Positions 29,923 through 34,430 of a stretch of DNA of 64,000 bases are shown piece after piece. The number at the start of each line of letters is the position of its first letter. Positions within the stretch are counted from its first letter, which is position 1. The notes below the pieces were generated by a model. It saw only the letters and a list, made by a program, of their open reading frames with translations. It was not told where the DNA came from and made no database searches. Where the stretch lies: NCBI RefSeq assembly GCF_963259705.1, contig NC_081840.1:2123956-2187955 (forward strand). Direction: 5' to 3'. The position numbers were made by a program, and so were the translations under genes. The stretch comes from Myotis daubentonii. Its lineage: Eukaryota; Chordata; Mammalia; Chiroptera; Vespertilionidae.

Positions 29923-31164
29923 CTTGGTTGTAGCTTCTGTTGTCCTGGAGAGCGAACTTTTGGTTCTACAAGGAGCCAACAGATATATTCTACAATTATA
30001 GTACTGCTCCTAAGAGCTCATTTACCTTTTAATTGGTGTGCAAATATACGTTGAGTCCTCACCACAACCCGGCAAATGGGGGGTGGGCATCACTGTTTTA
30101 TCCCAATTTTTCAGAGAAGGAAACAGATGCTCAGAGAAGTTGCTAACTCGCCGAGGGTCGCCTAGCCAGTGTGTGACAGCCTCTGCCTCGGATCCTAGTC
30201 AGCCAGGTTTCCGCGAGCTGGGCCCGGCCCTGCACGTGCTGCCTCGTGACCGTGGGGCCTCCACTTCCCTGAGCGGCCAGCTCTTGGCCCTGCACTCCCG
30301 TGGAGGCACAACCGGCCAGCCCCTCTAGGATTTGGGGTGTCCTTCTGTAGATGGATGGTGTTGATGATGAAGATGGTGGTGAAGGAGAAGGATAAAGTGA
30401 AGGCGACATACATGATGATGAGCATGGCGGTGGTGATGATGATGATATGAAGCTAATGGTGATGGTGGCGGTGACTGCTTTAGATGATGATATTAGTGAT
30501 GCATCATAATAATAATGACAGTAGTTTTAAGCACCCACTATGTTGCAGGCCCTGTCTCATTTATTTCTCACAACAGCTCTGCTGGGCAGGTATCATTATT
30601 ACCCCTTTTTATAGTTGAGAGACTTGAAGTTTAGAGCAGTTGAGTGACCTTCTCAAGAGTCACGCCTAGGACTCACAGCCAGGCAAAGATTCACATAGTA
30701 ACTGGCAGAGCCTGTAACTCTATGTGCTTGTTCTTCCTCTCATGCCTCGAGTGGTTTGAGAAAACGAGAGATCTTCGTTTCTGGCAACACTGGCATTAGG
30801 CCCACTTCACAGATGGGAAGACTGAGGCCGTGCGGTCAGAGAGGTGGCCCAGGCCCACTGCTTCCCCTGTCGTCCTCCCCACCCCTCCACACCTGCTCTT
30901 AGCGTCCCGCCCATTCACACCTGCTCTTAGCGCCCCGCCCATTCACACCCGCTCTGTCCGCAGGCCCGGCCTTGGCGAGGACCCGGCGGCTTCCTCCGGA
31001 AGGTGTGCTGCGTGGCGCTGCCCCTGCAGCTGCTCCTGCTGCTGCTGCTGCTCCTTCTGCTCCTGCTCCCCGTGGGCGAGGAGGCCCGCAGCTGCACACT
31101 GGCCAACAACTTCGCCCGCTCCTTCAGGCTCATGCTCCGCTACAGCGGCCCCCCGCCCACCTAG
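1479..31164 (+). CDS. SYNE3: SYNE3 (nesprin-3), 16 3'-most coding exons including KASH
   Basis: Nesprin-3 is an outer-nuclear-membrane spectrin-repeat protein. Its KASH tail binds SUN proteins in the perinuclear space, and its first spectrin repeat binds plectin, linking the nucleus to intermediate filaments (family knowledge). In the sequence, sixteen AG/GT-bounded segments join in consistent phase to give 927 codons plus TAG, with no internal stop. Conserved blocks include RIEWVWLHWSEYLLARDEFY (w2), AGTEDELVARW (w4), TASLPDLPS (w6), ALLEQV and DRDLLHNSLLQRKSKLQ (w7), NPNHQH (w9), FTNNIP (w12), WLQVEN (w13) and ARVPEGQHLFE (w14). Residue numbers here assume 48 upstream residues, giving 975 in all, equal to the human length as I recall it. 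The start codon and promoter lie outside the window. Domains: spectrin repeats up to about residue 900, then KASH at about 917-975. No frameshift or lost splice AG/GT was found, so the copy looks functional. Confidence 0.96.
1925..1990. repeat. 18-bp tandem repeat, about 3.7 copies
   Basis: The unit gaatggccccgaatggga repeats nearly perfectly, in the intron after w1. Confidence 0.85.
2095..2258 (-). repeat. MIR SINE, antisense
   Basis: Reads as reverse-strand MIR: 'ttgggaacgttacttgacttctctgagcctcaggctcctcatctagacaatggg' then 'gcacagtaggccctcagcaaa'. It directly abuts the Ves SINE that follows. Confidence 0.6.
2271..2471 (-). repeat. Ves SINE, antisense, near full length
   Basis: On the minus strand it shows the tRNA-like head (gccggcgtggctcagg, A box) and B-box region, then ...gtgcaggaggcagccgatc and a T/C-rich body ending in an A-rich tail. 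The intact-length element lies in the w1-w2 intron. Confidence 0.9.
2575..2690 (+). repeat. MIR SINE fragment
   Basis: Contains 'ttacagatggggaaactgaggc' followed by a degraded 'aagtt...' stretch, the diagnostic MIR core order. Confidence 0.5.
3075..3384 (+). CDS. SYNE3: SYNE3 exon w2 (residues about 106-209)
   Basis: The acceptor cccacag is followed by C completing the split serine, then RIEWVWLHWSEYLLARDEFY. The exon ends ...KARAQ in phase 0 and is 310 nt long. The donor is GTCGGG, with C at +3, weaker than the other donors in this gene. The segment includes the well-conserved ELQLGLKEKQWQL and IGDPSVDEDAQKRMKAEY stretches of helical spectrin-repeat sequence. Confidence 0.96.
3418..4015 (+). 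repeat. Degenerate C/A/T-rich simple repeat (CCAY-type)
   Basis: About 600 bp of interrupted ccac, ccatc and ctacc motifs follow exon w2. On the plus strand it is strongly pyrimidine- and CA-rich with almost no G. It looks like a decayed tetranucleotide array, and the long open frames in it are artefacts of composition. Confidence 0.75.
4058..4102 (-). repeat. Ves SINE fragment (tRNA head only)
   Basis: Only the A-box half remains, antisense: ttcatagactgacgctcaac...gagccacactggctggg. The body and tail are missing and the fragment adjoins the CCAY-rich tract. Confidence 0.75.
4103..5319 (+). other. Intron w2-w3, mostly unique sequence
   Basis: Apart from the CA microsatellite I see no gene and no further recognisable repeat. 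Long overlapping frames here have no family resemblance. Confidence 0.5.
4649..4692. repeat. (CA)n microsatellite, about 22 copies
   Basis: A pure CA tract ending cgcacgcacgcc, then four ccag units. Confidence 0.95.
5320..5572 (-). repeat. Ves SINE, antisense, with target-site duplication
   Basis: The element (about 5331-5557) is flanked by identical gtttttacattttt copies at 5320-5333 and 5559-5572, evidence of target-primed insertion. Inside is an internal 12-bp tandem duplication (gggacctttca twice, about 5491-5515) in the B-box region. Confidence 0.92.
6750..6850 (-). repeat. MIR fragment, antisense
   Basis: 'acctctctgggcctcagtttccctgtcggt...' is the reverse-strand MIR core. Confidence 0.55.
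7017..7230 (+). repeat. Ves SINE, sense, with AATAAA
   Basis: tRNA-like head (gcccggccggtgtggctcag), B-box region, gtgcagaagggagccgatc body and an aatcaataaaaatatattt tail. AATAAA at 7208-7213 lies in transcript sense about 265 bp before exon w3. Confidence 0.92.
7305..7421. repeat. Degenerate CA/CATA repeat
   Basis: About 115 bp of interrupted cacaca, catgca and catacata motifs just before exon w3. Confidence 0.85.
7476..7637 (+). CDS. SYNE3: SYNE3 exon w3 (residues about 210-263)
   Basis: A C-rich acceptor (...cccccccag) precedes D-R-V-D-L-L-E-Q. The exon ends ...RRLSALQ at the donor GTAACC. It is 162 nt (54 codons), phase 0 at both ends, so skipping it would keep the frame. A sense-strand Ves SINE and a degenerate CA repeat lie immediately upstream in the intron. 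Confidence 0.95.
7905..7940 (+). repeat. L1 3' region, left part split by HeliBat
   Basis: 'gaataaatgtaatgtcatgtatatatata' resembles the L1 segment that precedes the 'ggaatattac' block found at 8207. The intervening HeliBat splits them. Confidence 0.45.
7941..8201 (-). mobile_element. HeliBat non-autonomous Helitron, antisense
   Basis: The left edge ccagaggcccagcgcacaaa is the reversed Helitron 3' hairpin end. The right edge, read in reverse, gives tagatatatatattatgcaa and cgac motifs typical of the HeliBat 5' end. About 260 bp, inserted in an L1 fragment. Confidence 0.75.
8202..8545 (+). repeat. L1 3' end remnant
   Basis: Motifs 'ggaatattacaatt', 'gcattatgctgagtgaaagaagccag' and 'gatttcaaataagttct' are the conserved tail of ORF2/3' UTR in mammalian L1, here diverged. 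Confidence 0.7.
8826..9173 (+). CDS. SYNE3: SYNE3 exon w4 (residues about 264-379)
   Basis: This 348-nt (116-codon) exon begins D-I-A-K-D after a long C-tract acceptor. It contains the conserved GVIRNTSPLGAEKIT and ends ...AGTEDELVARWRLYS at GTAAGC. It is strongly charged and helical, with heptad-like LEEMRRVLEEL, typical of a spectrin repeat. It is the longest exon in the window and is phase 0 at both ends. Confidence 0.96.
9174..10151 (+). other. Intron w4-w5, proximal part
   Basis: A small MIR-like stretch (about 9300-9345, gagactgaggcccgga) and C-tracts near 9610 are present. I see nothing else. Confidence 0.5.
10152..10411 (+). repeat. Ves-type SINE, longer subfamily
   Basis: The head gcctggccggtgtgtctcag and gggttcgattccggtc B box are followed by a distinct body (caggaggcaaccaatcaatg) and the tail tcaatggaaaaatatcctcg-ggtgagg. 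This differs from the aatcaataaa tail of most copies here and marks a separate subfamily. Confidence 0.88.
10747..10883 (+). CDS. SYNE3: SYNE3 exon w5 (residues about 380-425)
   Basis: The acceptor gtgccgcag leads into A-T-R-A-A-L-A-T-E-E-P-R-V-D-R-L. The exon is 137 nt and ends with AG of a split serine codon at the donor GTGTGG. The protein matches human nesprin-3 in register (EEPRVDRLQAQL). The donor lacks the preferred A or AAG at +3 to +5 and is only moderate. Confidence 0.94.
11073..11287 (-). repeat. Ves SINE, antisense, full length
   Basis: An A/T-rich tail complement, then 'ttgatttcagagaggaagg', gatcggctgcctcccgcac, and the head gagccaggccggtc at the right edge. Confidence 0.92.
11659..11833 (+). 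CDS. SYNE3: SYNE3 exon w6 (residues about 425-483)
   Basis: The acceptor cctcgcag is followed by C, which completes serine, then M-K-G-Q-S-A-R-L-R-N. It ends ...SIHTFLPQIE at GTAAGA and is 175 nt. It contains TASLPDLPS, strongly conserved in nesprin-3. Confidence 0.95.
12237..12352 (+). repeat. MIR SINE
   Basis: 'ttaggcctcacgacaacccca', 'ctactttaccgatgaggagactgaggctcagag' and 'aaggcctcccagcta' follow the MIR order. It is one of the best-preserved MIR copies here. Confidence 0.75.
12353..12994 (+). other. Intron w6-w7, unique sequence
   Basis: No gene or recognisable repeat is visible in this part. Confidence 0.5.
12995..13125 (+). repeat. LINE L2 3' fragment (tentative)
   Basis: 'tgagctcctatgtatcagg...caggtgccacctcctctggggagccgtcctgaattcccc...gtgctcccataggccc' resembles the L2 tail in order. 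Divergence is high. Confidence 0.5.
13283..13657 (-). mobile_element. HeliBat Helitron, antisense, about 375 bp
   Basis: The left edge ctagaggtctggtgcatgaa is the reversed CTAG end with its hairpin. The right edge, reversed, reads tctataataataaaagcg, the HeliBat 5' end. The interior has repeated 'cctccctctttggggcaatc' modules. Confidence 0.85.
13895..14077 (+). CDS. SYNE3: SYNE3 exon w7 (residues about 484-544)
   Basis: This 183-nt (61-codon) phase-0 exon begins A-A-L-A-E-S-S-R-L-K after gtctctgcag and ends DRDLLHNSLLQRKSKLQ at GTGAGC. It is the last exon before the large GAT/GGT array, so it is the upstream flanking exon in the proposed RNA-duplex model. Confidence 0.96.
14481..15132 (+). 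repeat. Large GAT/GGT trinucleotide array (652 bp)
   Basis: Near-continuous gatggt, gatgat and gtggt units lie in the w7-w8 intron, with no C except at rare interruptions. In transcript sense it is G/A/U-rich and complementary to the array at 29087-29923. Confidence 0.97.
15290..15330 (+). repeat. Old repeat remnant with AATAAA
   Basis: 'gggcatggctgtgtcccaataaaactttatta' is a motif I recognise from an old dispersed mammalian repeat, but I cannot assign the family. The AATAAA (15314) is intronic and in sense orientation. Confidence 0.35.
15574..15717 (+). CDS. SYNE3: SYNE3 exon w8 (residues about 545-592)
   Basis: The acceptor gtgtccccag is followed by S-L-L-A-Q-H-K-D-F-G-A-A. The exon ends ...KQAQLSRLQ at GTGAGG and is 144 nt (48 codons), phase 0 at both ends. 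It is the first exon of the block lying between the two complementary trinucleotide arrays. Confidence 0.95.
15718..16494 (+). other. Intron w8-w9, unique sequence
   Basis: I see no repeat or gene here. The polypyrimidine tract 16470-16494 serves exon w9. Confidence 0.5.
16495..16629 (+). CDS. SYNE3: SYNE3 exon w9 (residues about 593-637)
   Basis: This 135-nt (45-codon) phase-0 exon starts G-L-Q-E-E-G-L-D-L-G after ctctgctgcag and ends ...DCQALQRSLE at GTAAGG. It includes the conserved NPNHQHRMDQL segment. Confidence 0.95.
17135..17465 (+). mobile_element. SPIN-type hAT element
   Basis: Begins cagtggttctcaaccttcct and runs through the diagnostic 'gaccc', 'acagttcctcatgttg', 'tgtaattatatatgtgtttt' and 'ggtcttaggcgacccctgtg' blocks of the SPIN family. 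The 3' terminal inverted repeat is eroded. A short tandem duplication (gaatacagttcctcatgtt twice) sits at 17171-17209. It is longer than the 223-bp copy at 44134 and retains internal sequence that copy lacks. Confidence 0.85.
17466..18228 (+). other. Intron w9-w10, unique sequence
   Basis: Nothing recognisable between the SPIN element and the next SINE. Confidence 0.45.
18229..18486 (-). repeat. Ves SINE, antisense, with 18-bp target-site duplication
   Basis: The SINE (about 18252-18470) is flanked by gcagcaaacttcagcttt at 18229-18246 and the same sequence with one change (c for t) at 18469-18486. The duplication fits target-primed reverse transcription. Confidence 0.93.
19130..19291 (+). 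CDS. SYNE3: SYNE3 exon w10 (residues about 638-691)
   Basis: The acceptor gtgccgcag precedes D-L-V-D-G-S-Q-R-S. The exon ends ...AREAEVQ at GTGAGT and is 162 nt (54 codons), phase 0. The following intron is only 136 bp, the shortest in this gene segment. Confidence 0.93.
19384..19422 (+). repeat. (TG)n tract at the w11 acceptor
   Basis: TG/CG dinucleotides occupy the position of the polypyrimidine tract and end 5 nt before the acceptor AG. Confidence 0.97.
19428..19600 (+). CDS. SYNE3: SYNE3 exon w11 (residues about 692-749)
   Basis: The exon reads G-L-L-A-E-F-P-E-K-E-A-Q-L, with conserved SSPEGAA, and ends with AG of a split serine codon at GTGAGG (173 nt). Its acceptor lies directly after a TG-repeat tract (19384-19422) where a polypyrimidine tract would be expected. 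A branchpoint-like ctcac lies about 50 nt upstream. Confidence 0.94.
19788..20116 (+). repeat. 55-bp minisatellite, about 6 copies
   Basis: The unit begins cacccccatcac and includes accatgagggggtctcag. Copies differ by a few bases. It fills more than half of the 567-bp w11-w12 intron. Confidence 0.95.
20168..20297 (+). CDS. SYNE3: SYNE3 exon w12 (residues about 749-792)
   Basis: After gtttcctcag, C completes serine, followed by L-I-R-N-R-Q-L-Q-R-L, then FTNNIPKRGF. The exon ends ...RRHRQ at GTGAGT (130 nt). The intron before it holds a 55-bp minisatellite. w11 and w12 together are 303 nt, so losing both would be in frame, whereas losing either alone would not. Confidence 0.94.
20298..21717 (+). 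other. Intron w12-w13, no recognised repeat
   Basis: About 1.4 kb with a G-rich run at 21208-21232 and otherwise unremarkable sequence. I see no gene here. Confidence 0.5.
21718..21879 (+). CDS. SYNE3: SYNE3 exon w13 (residues about 793-846)
   Basis: This 162-nt (54-codon) phase-0 exon follows ctccggcag. Its start is more diverged from human than its neighbours (a Gly-rich EAGGGREGF). It then becomes highly conserved (WLQVENAKLVRVIAMRT) and ends KLQ at GTGCGT. Confidence 0.94.
21917..22126 (-). repeat. Ves SINE, antisense
   Basis: 'attgattccagagggagggagag', gatcggctgcctcgtgc and the head ccgcaccagccgggcc. More diverged than most copies. Confidence 0.88.
22144..22447 (-). repeat. Ves-type SINE (longer subfamily), antisense, with target-site duplication
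   Basis: Flanked by agggagctcttc at 22144-22155 and 22436-22447. The inside reads reverse of the subfamily with the gatgtgagagagtcacgtcg body and tcgactggaatcgaacccgg B box. The A-rich tail is replaced by a T-rich stretch at 22156-22205. Confidence 0.88.
22448..23886 (+). other. Intron w13-w14, distal part
   Basis: No exon beyond w14 and no clear repeat is visible. A pyrimidine-rich, partly CpG-rich stretch lies at 22820-22990, and an L2-like stretch at about 23040-23170 is possible but unproven. Confidence 0.4.
23887..24036 (+). CDS. SYNE3: SYNE3 exon w14 (residues about 847-896)
   Basis: The acceptor ttccccgcag leads into E-L-E-A-R-V-P-E-G-Q-H-L-F-E. The exon ends YKSKLKDSGQLL at GTGGGT (150 nt, 50 codons, phase 0). 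It is the last spectrin-repeat exon and one of the best conserved. Confidence 0.96.
24328..24561. mobile_element. Palindromic hAT MITE with 8-bp target-site duplication
   Basis: The element 24336-24553 starts cagcggttctcagcctgggc and ends in its near-complement gttgagaaccactg. It is flanked by ctttacgc (24328-24335) and ccttacgc (24554-24561). The two arms, about 98 nt each, are close inverted copies around a loop at 24434-24454. The termini and 8-bp duplication fit hAT-Charlie elements (MER5/MER20-like). I cannot fix the exact family. Confidence 0.85.
24562..25296 (+). other. Intron w14-w15, unique sequence
   Basis: I see no repeat except short gagc units at 24750-24770. A long pyrimidine tract before exon w15 is the 3' splice region. 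Confidence 0.5.
25297..25335 (+). CDS. SYNE3: SYNE3 exon w15, 39-nt micro-exon (residues about 897-909)
   Basis: A 39-nt exon encoding T-Q-S-S-A-G-Q-P-A-G-F-Q-K sits between ...aaataacag and the donor GTATGG. A strong pyrimidine tract (25259-25285) lies upstream. It matches the short linker between the last spectrin repeat and the KASH domain of human nesprin-3 in register. Phase 0 at both ends. Confidence 0.9.
25336..27064 (+). other. Intron w15-w16, proximal part
   Basis: A MIR antisense fragment lies at about 26325-26410 ('cctcttggggctcactgtccccatctgtaaaatgg') and a C-tract at 26446-26457. The rest is unrecognised. Confidence 0.5.
27065..27277 (-). repeat. Ves SINE, antisense, full length
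   Basis: 'aaatatatttttactgatttcagagagg' tail and the head gagccacgccggccgggc. One of the least diverged copies. Confidence 0.93.
27783..28007 (-). repeat. Ves SINE, antisense, with perfect 16-bp target-site duplication
   Basis: cacatagtaggttctt occurs at 27783-27798 and identically at 27992-28007. The SINE between (about 27799-27991) has a shortened T/C body. A perfect duplication suggests a fairly young insertion. Confidence 0.94.
28390..28560 (+). promoter_or_regulatory. Candidate intronic enhancer
   Basis: A compact A/T-rich island in GC-rich surroundings with TGTTTGTATAAACA (a forkhead-type dyad, 28404-28417), TAATTAA (28421-28427) and TGAGTCAGC (28539-28547, AP-1/MARE). It is outside any repeat I recognise. 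Function is inferred from motif clustering only. Confidence 0.3.
29087..29923 (+). repeat. Large CAT/CAC trinucleotide array (837 bp)
   Basis: Continuous catcat, caccac and cactatcat units lie in the w15-w16 intron. Higher-order copies include a block of about 48 bp repeated around 29270-29410 and one of about 60 bp with 'cgtcactaccgtcct' repeated around 29620-29800. In transcript sense it is complementary to 14481-15132. Confidence 0.97.
30085..30190 (+). repeat. MIR SINE
   Basis: 'ttatcccaatttttcagagaaggaaacagatgctcagagaagttgctaactcg...cctagccagtgtgtgacag' matches the MIR order. Confidence 0.7.
30351..30472 (+). repeat. Short GAT/GGT-rich repeat
   Basis: Interrupted gatgat and gatggtggtg units about 430 bp downstream of the CAT/CAC array and complementary to it. 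Confidence 0.85.
30525..30705 (+). repeat. MIR SINE, near full length
   Basis: Starts 'gcacccactatgttgcaggcc', continues 'ttatttctcacaacagctct', 'attattacccctttttatag', 'gaccttctcaagagtcacgcc'. All MIR landmarks are in order. Confidence 0.8.
30888..30963 (+). repeat. 28-bp tandem duplication at the w16 acceptor
   Basis: Two 28-bp copies start at 30888 and 30916 and a third, truncated copy starts at 30944. Each of the first two includes cctgctcttag, an acceptor-like sequence, and the third ends in the real acceptor. Confidence 0.92.
30964..31164 (+). CDS. SYNE3: SYNE3 exon w16: KASH domain and stop codon
   Basis: The last coding exon (66 codons plus TAG) follows the acceptor ctgtccgcag. It encodes a short basic stretch, then VCCVALPLQ, a run of 13 leucines as the transmembrane helix, and the luminal tail SCTLANNFARSF...PPPT. 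The terminal PPPT inserts into the SUN pocket in this family. The cysteine 23 residues from the end (about residue 953) is the one known to disulfide-bond with SUN. Human nesprin-3 has phenylalanines interrupting the leucine run, so the uninterrupted run is a local peculiarity. A three-unit tandem duplication precedes the acceptor. Confidence 0.97.
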   Translation, partial: ARPWRGPGGFLRKVCCVALPLQLLLLLLLLLLLLLPVGEEARSCTLANNFARSFRLMLRYSGPPPT

Positions 31165-32739
31165 CCGCGGGCACACCGGTGACTTTCTCCTCCGGCCTCC
31201 GGCAGCCCCGCTCCTCCTCAGGACACGGGGACACTGGACACGGGCAGGTGGACGGCAGAGCTGCCGGGACAAAGACTGTGCGGATGCTCCCAGCACAGAA
31301 CGACTTTCTCTACGGTGTTGCCTCGTCTATTTATACTGCACGTGCGCTGTGCGGGACCAGGACCGACGTACAGGACTCTGTGTGCTCTGCATGTACAGGC
31401 TGTGCTGACGGTTTCGGGGGTGGATCTGTTTGGAGGAGGGGAGGGCGGCCCTGGGCTGGGGGTCTCCCGTCAGCCCTGGAAACGCAGCACGTCGCTGGGG
31501 GTGACCTCCTACCCAGAAGCCCACCCCCAGTCCAGGGCTACCGAGGCCTCTGCTTGGCGTTCGGACGGGGCCCGCTCAGCGCCCGGTGGCTCCTGTGTTA
31601 GGCACCATGACGGAGGACATGCTTGTCTCATTTTAAACTGGACAGCGGGTTCGGATTCGAAGCAGAAATGGGGGCGCTCACTGGCAGGCCCAGCAAGGGC
31701 GGTGAAGAGTGACCTCCAGGGAGGGCGGGGCCCGGAAGAGCAGCCCGGGAAGGACCAAGGGGCAGGCCGATGGCACGGACCAGGGCGAGAGTCGCAGTTC
31801 GATGGTGCCTGCGTGTCCTGTTCAGGAAGAGAGACCTCAGGGCTAAGATCTCTATGGAGCGAGGGGTGCGCCCTGTGAGCAGCCGCCTCCCGTGAGGGAA
31901 GATGCCCCCCGCCCCCCGTCACTCTTGGGCTGAGCTGGTCCTGTCCCCGCTGGAGTGGACGGGAGCCCCTCACACTAGGGAGTGAGCGCCCGAGACAGAG
32001 GTGAGGGGTCGGCCTTGCAGCCCAGCTGTCAGAAAGGCTCTCCCTCCTCCTCCCTGGAGGGGCTCTGGACAGAGGCAGGTCTTGGGGACCAAGAGTGCCC
32101 CCCACGTGCCCCCGCAAGGGAGCCAGCTCAGGGCGCCACACCCGGCCCTCCGCCAGGCCTGGGCCGCGGGCCCTGCACCATCGGGGAAGGGCCAGCCCTC
32201 TCTCTGCTGGGCCCGAGGCCGGAAACAGGCCCCTTCCCCCCCGGGGACTCCGGGGCTCCTGAGCGCGTTAGAACTGGATCGTGTTTTCCCTAAATCAACA
32301 CGAAGCTTTCCTTTCTCAGAGATGCCCAGCGCCCGCCTTTACCCATCGAGCCGGTCTGCTCAGTTACCAGCAGGCCCAGGGCGGCTCCTCGGGCTGTGGA
32401 GCCAGAAGGCGTGACAGACCCTGGCCCCGCGCCATGCCCCCCGCCTCCGCCCGGCACACCCGCCTCCCTTTCTCGCCAGGCCCGTCCTGGGCACAGCTCT
32501 TGCCGCCGGACCCGGGCTCCCAGAACCAAAGGAACCGGACATTCGGGCGCGGGAAGGCGGTGCTGCCGGGAACCGCGCCGGGCGCCCAGCAGAAAGCCCG
32601 CTTCGCCGCAGGGAGAAGCCGCCCGCGGGCGACCCTCTGCTGGAGGGTCAGGGCTGCGCCACCCAGACCTCAGTCCAGCAGCCACGCCGGGCGCAGGGGG
32701 ACGCACTGTGCGTCCACCCTAGACGGTCCGAGCTGGCAG

Positions 32740-32840
32740 GGCCTGCAGTGTCTCCACTGCCCCTCCCCCTTCACAGGGAGAAGGCTGAGGCCCAGAGAGG
32801 GGCAGTGACCTGCCTGCGGGCACACAGCAAGGGGGCAAGG
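32740..32840 (+). repeat. MIR fragment in the 3' UTR
   Basis: 'ccccttcacagggagaaggctgaggcccagagaggggcagtgacctgcctgcgggcacacagcaag' follows the MIR core. Confidence 0.65.
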
Positions 32841-33257
32841 TTACCCCGCCCCCAGGGGGCACCCTGCCCAGGACCACCCGGAGCAGTACCCCCGCCCGCC
32901 TTGTCAGTAACTTCCAGAAGCAAGGGCTGCTGAGCGTGCGGGCTGGCGGGCGGGAGGGGCTGTATATTTTGTAAACTTTGATGATGATGCCTTAGTCTGC
33001 TTGTTTGCATAACTTTTTTCTAAAAAAGAGACCTGATATTTTCATTACTTATATAAATGCAGTTGTAATGTGATCTAAGAACCCACTTACTAGTGCTCTT
33101 AAGTGTAATCTCTTCTGCTCAGAGTGCGTGCAGACAGTCAGGGCTTTCATGACGTTCCGGCTTCCTGAACAAGAGCCGCAAAGGGCCTTAATGTGCCGTG
33201 TGAGTGGCGTGTTTGGTTTCCTCTGTCCCAGAGTGCGAGGGGCGGGAAGAGCGGAGT

Positions 33258-33595
33258 GTCACTGCTCAGCCCAGCTGTGGTGGGGGAAGGAGAGAGGACG
33301 ACAGAGAGAGGAGAGAAAGAGGGAGAGGGAGAGAGAGGAGGAGGAAGAGGGGAATGTCACTTGCTCAGCCCAGCTGTGTGTGTGAGGCGGGTTGGGGGAA
33401 GGAGAGAGGACGACAGAGAGAGAAGGAGAGGGAGAGGGAGAGGGAGAGAGAGGAGAGGAGGAGGAAGAGGGGAATGTCACTGCTCAGCCCAGCTGTGTGT
33501 GTGAGGCGGGTTGGGGGAAGGAGAGAGGACGACAGAGAGAGAAGGAGAGGGAGAGGGAGAGAAGAGGAGGAGAAAGAGGGGGAGAGAAACACAGG
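33258..33595 (+). repeat. GA-rich minisatellite, three units of about 120 bp
   Basis: Each unit begins gtcact(t)gctcagcccagctg, continues ggaaggagagaggacgacag and ends in gaggaggaagagggg. Units start near 33258, 33356 and 33476. The plus strand is long and purine-only in places. Confidence 0.92.
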
Positions 33596-34211
33596 TGAGC
33601 ATGGTCCATGGTCCAGGCTGCTGGTCACCTGCTGAGCCGTCTCCGGCTCCCGCCCGCTTTGCTGGGCTCTGAGTGAGAAAGACCCGTGGGACTGGGGGGG
33701 GGGGGGCCGGGGGGGTCTGTGAGGCGAGGGGAGGTGTGGGACTCCGCGCGAGGGCAGGGGAGGAGGGGGTGGCGGCCTCAGAAACAGCCTTCCGTGTGGT
33801 GCTGCGGCTCACGCGCCTCGTTGGCCTCAATCCCCACACGCTCGGGCGGGTGTTCCTTTCCTCCGTGTCTGAGATGAGGACGCTGGGGCTGAGGGCACAG
33901 CGCCGCTGGCCCTGCAGACGTGGGGTCTGACCCGGTCGGTCTGTCCTGATTGGCGGAGGTGCTCCAGGCGCAGCCTCTGCAGCCCGGGGCTGGGCCACAG
34001 CAGGCGTCTCCTCTGCTGGTGGGTGGAGGCCGGTGCTTACCTTCCCCTGGAGGCCCCAGCCCAGGGCTGGGGGTGGGGGCGGAGTGGGCTGGGCGAGCAC
34101 TGCTGGGGGCAGCTCTGACTCCCTCCCCTGGAGGGAAGGGGGCCTCTCTCTCCAGAGGCCGTGGCTGTGCCTGTTTTAGAAGGTTCATTGGCAGAGAAGT
34201 GACAGAGGAAG

Positions 34212-34430
34212 GCGCGCGTGTCTTTGCGTGCGTGTGTGGGGGGGGGCATGAGTGTGCGTGTGTGTGCACTGTGTACACGTGTGTACGTATGTGTGCGTGT
34301 GCACTGTGTGTACGTGTGCACTGTGTACACACGTGTGTGGGGGGCATGTGTGTGCGTGTGTGTGCACTGTGTACATGTGTGTGTGTGCACTGTGTACACA
34401 TGTTCGTGTGTGTGTGTGTGTGTGTACACT
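34212..34430 (+). repeat. TG-rich minisatellite
   Basis: Repeats of gtgtgcactgtgtacacgtg with intervening pure TG runs, 420-640 bp before the AATAAA at 34851. Confidence 0.93.

Noticed and set aside
28980..30001. Frames of over 300 codons rich in His, Ser/Pro or Ile/Thr
   Set aside because: Same cause: the CAT/CAC array inside the last intron.
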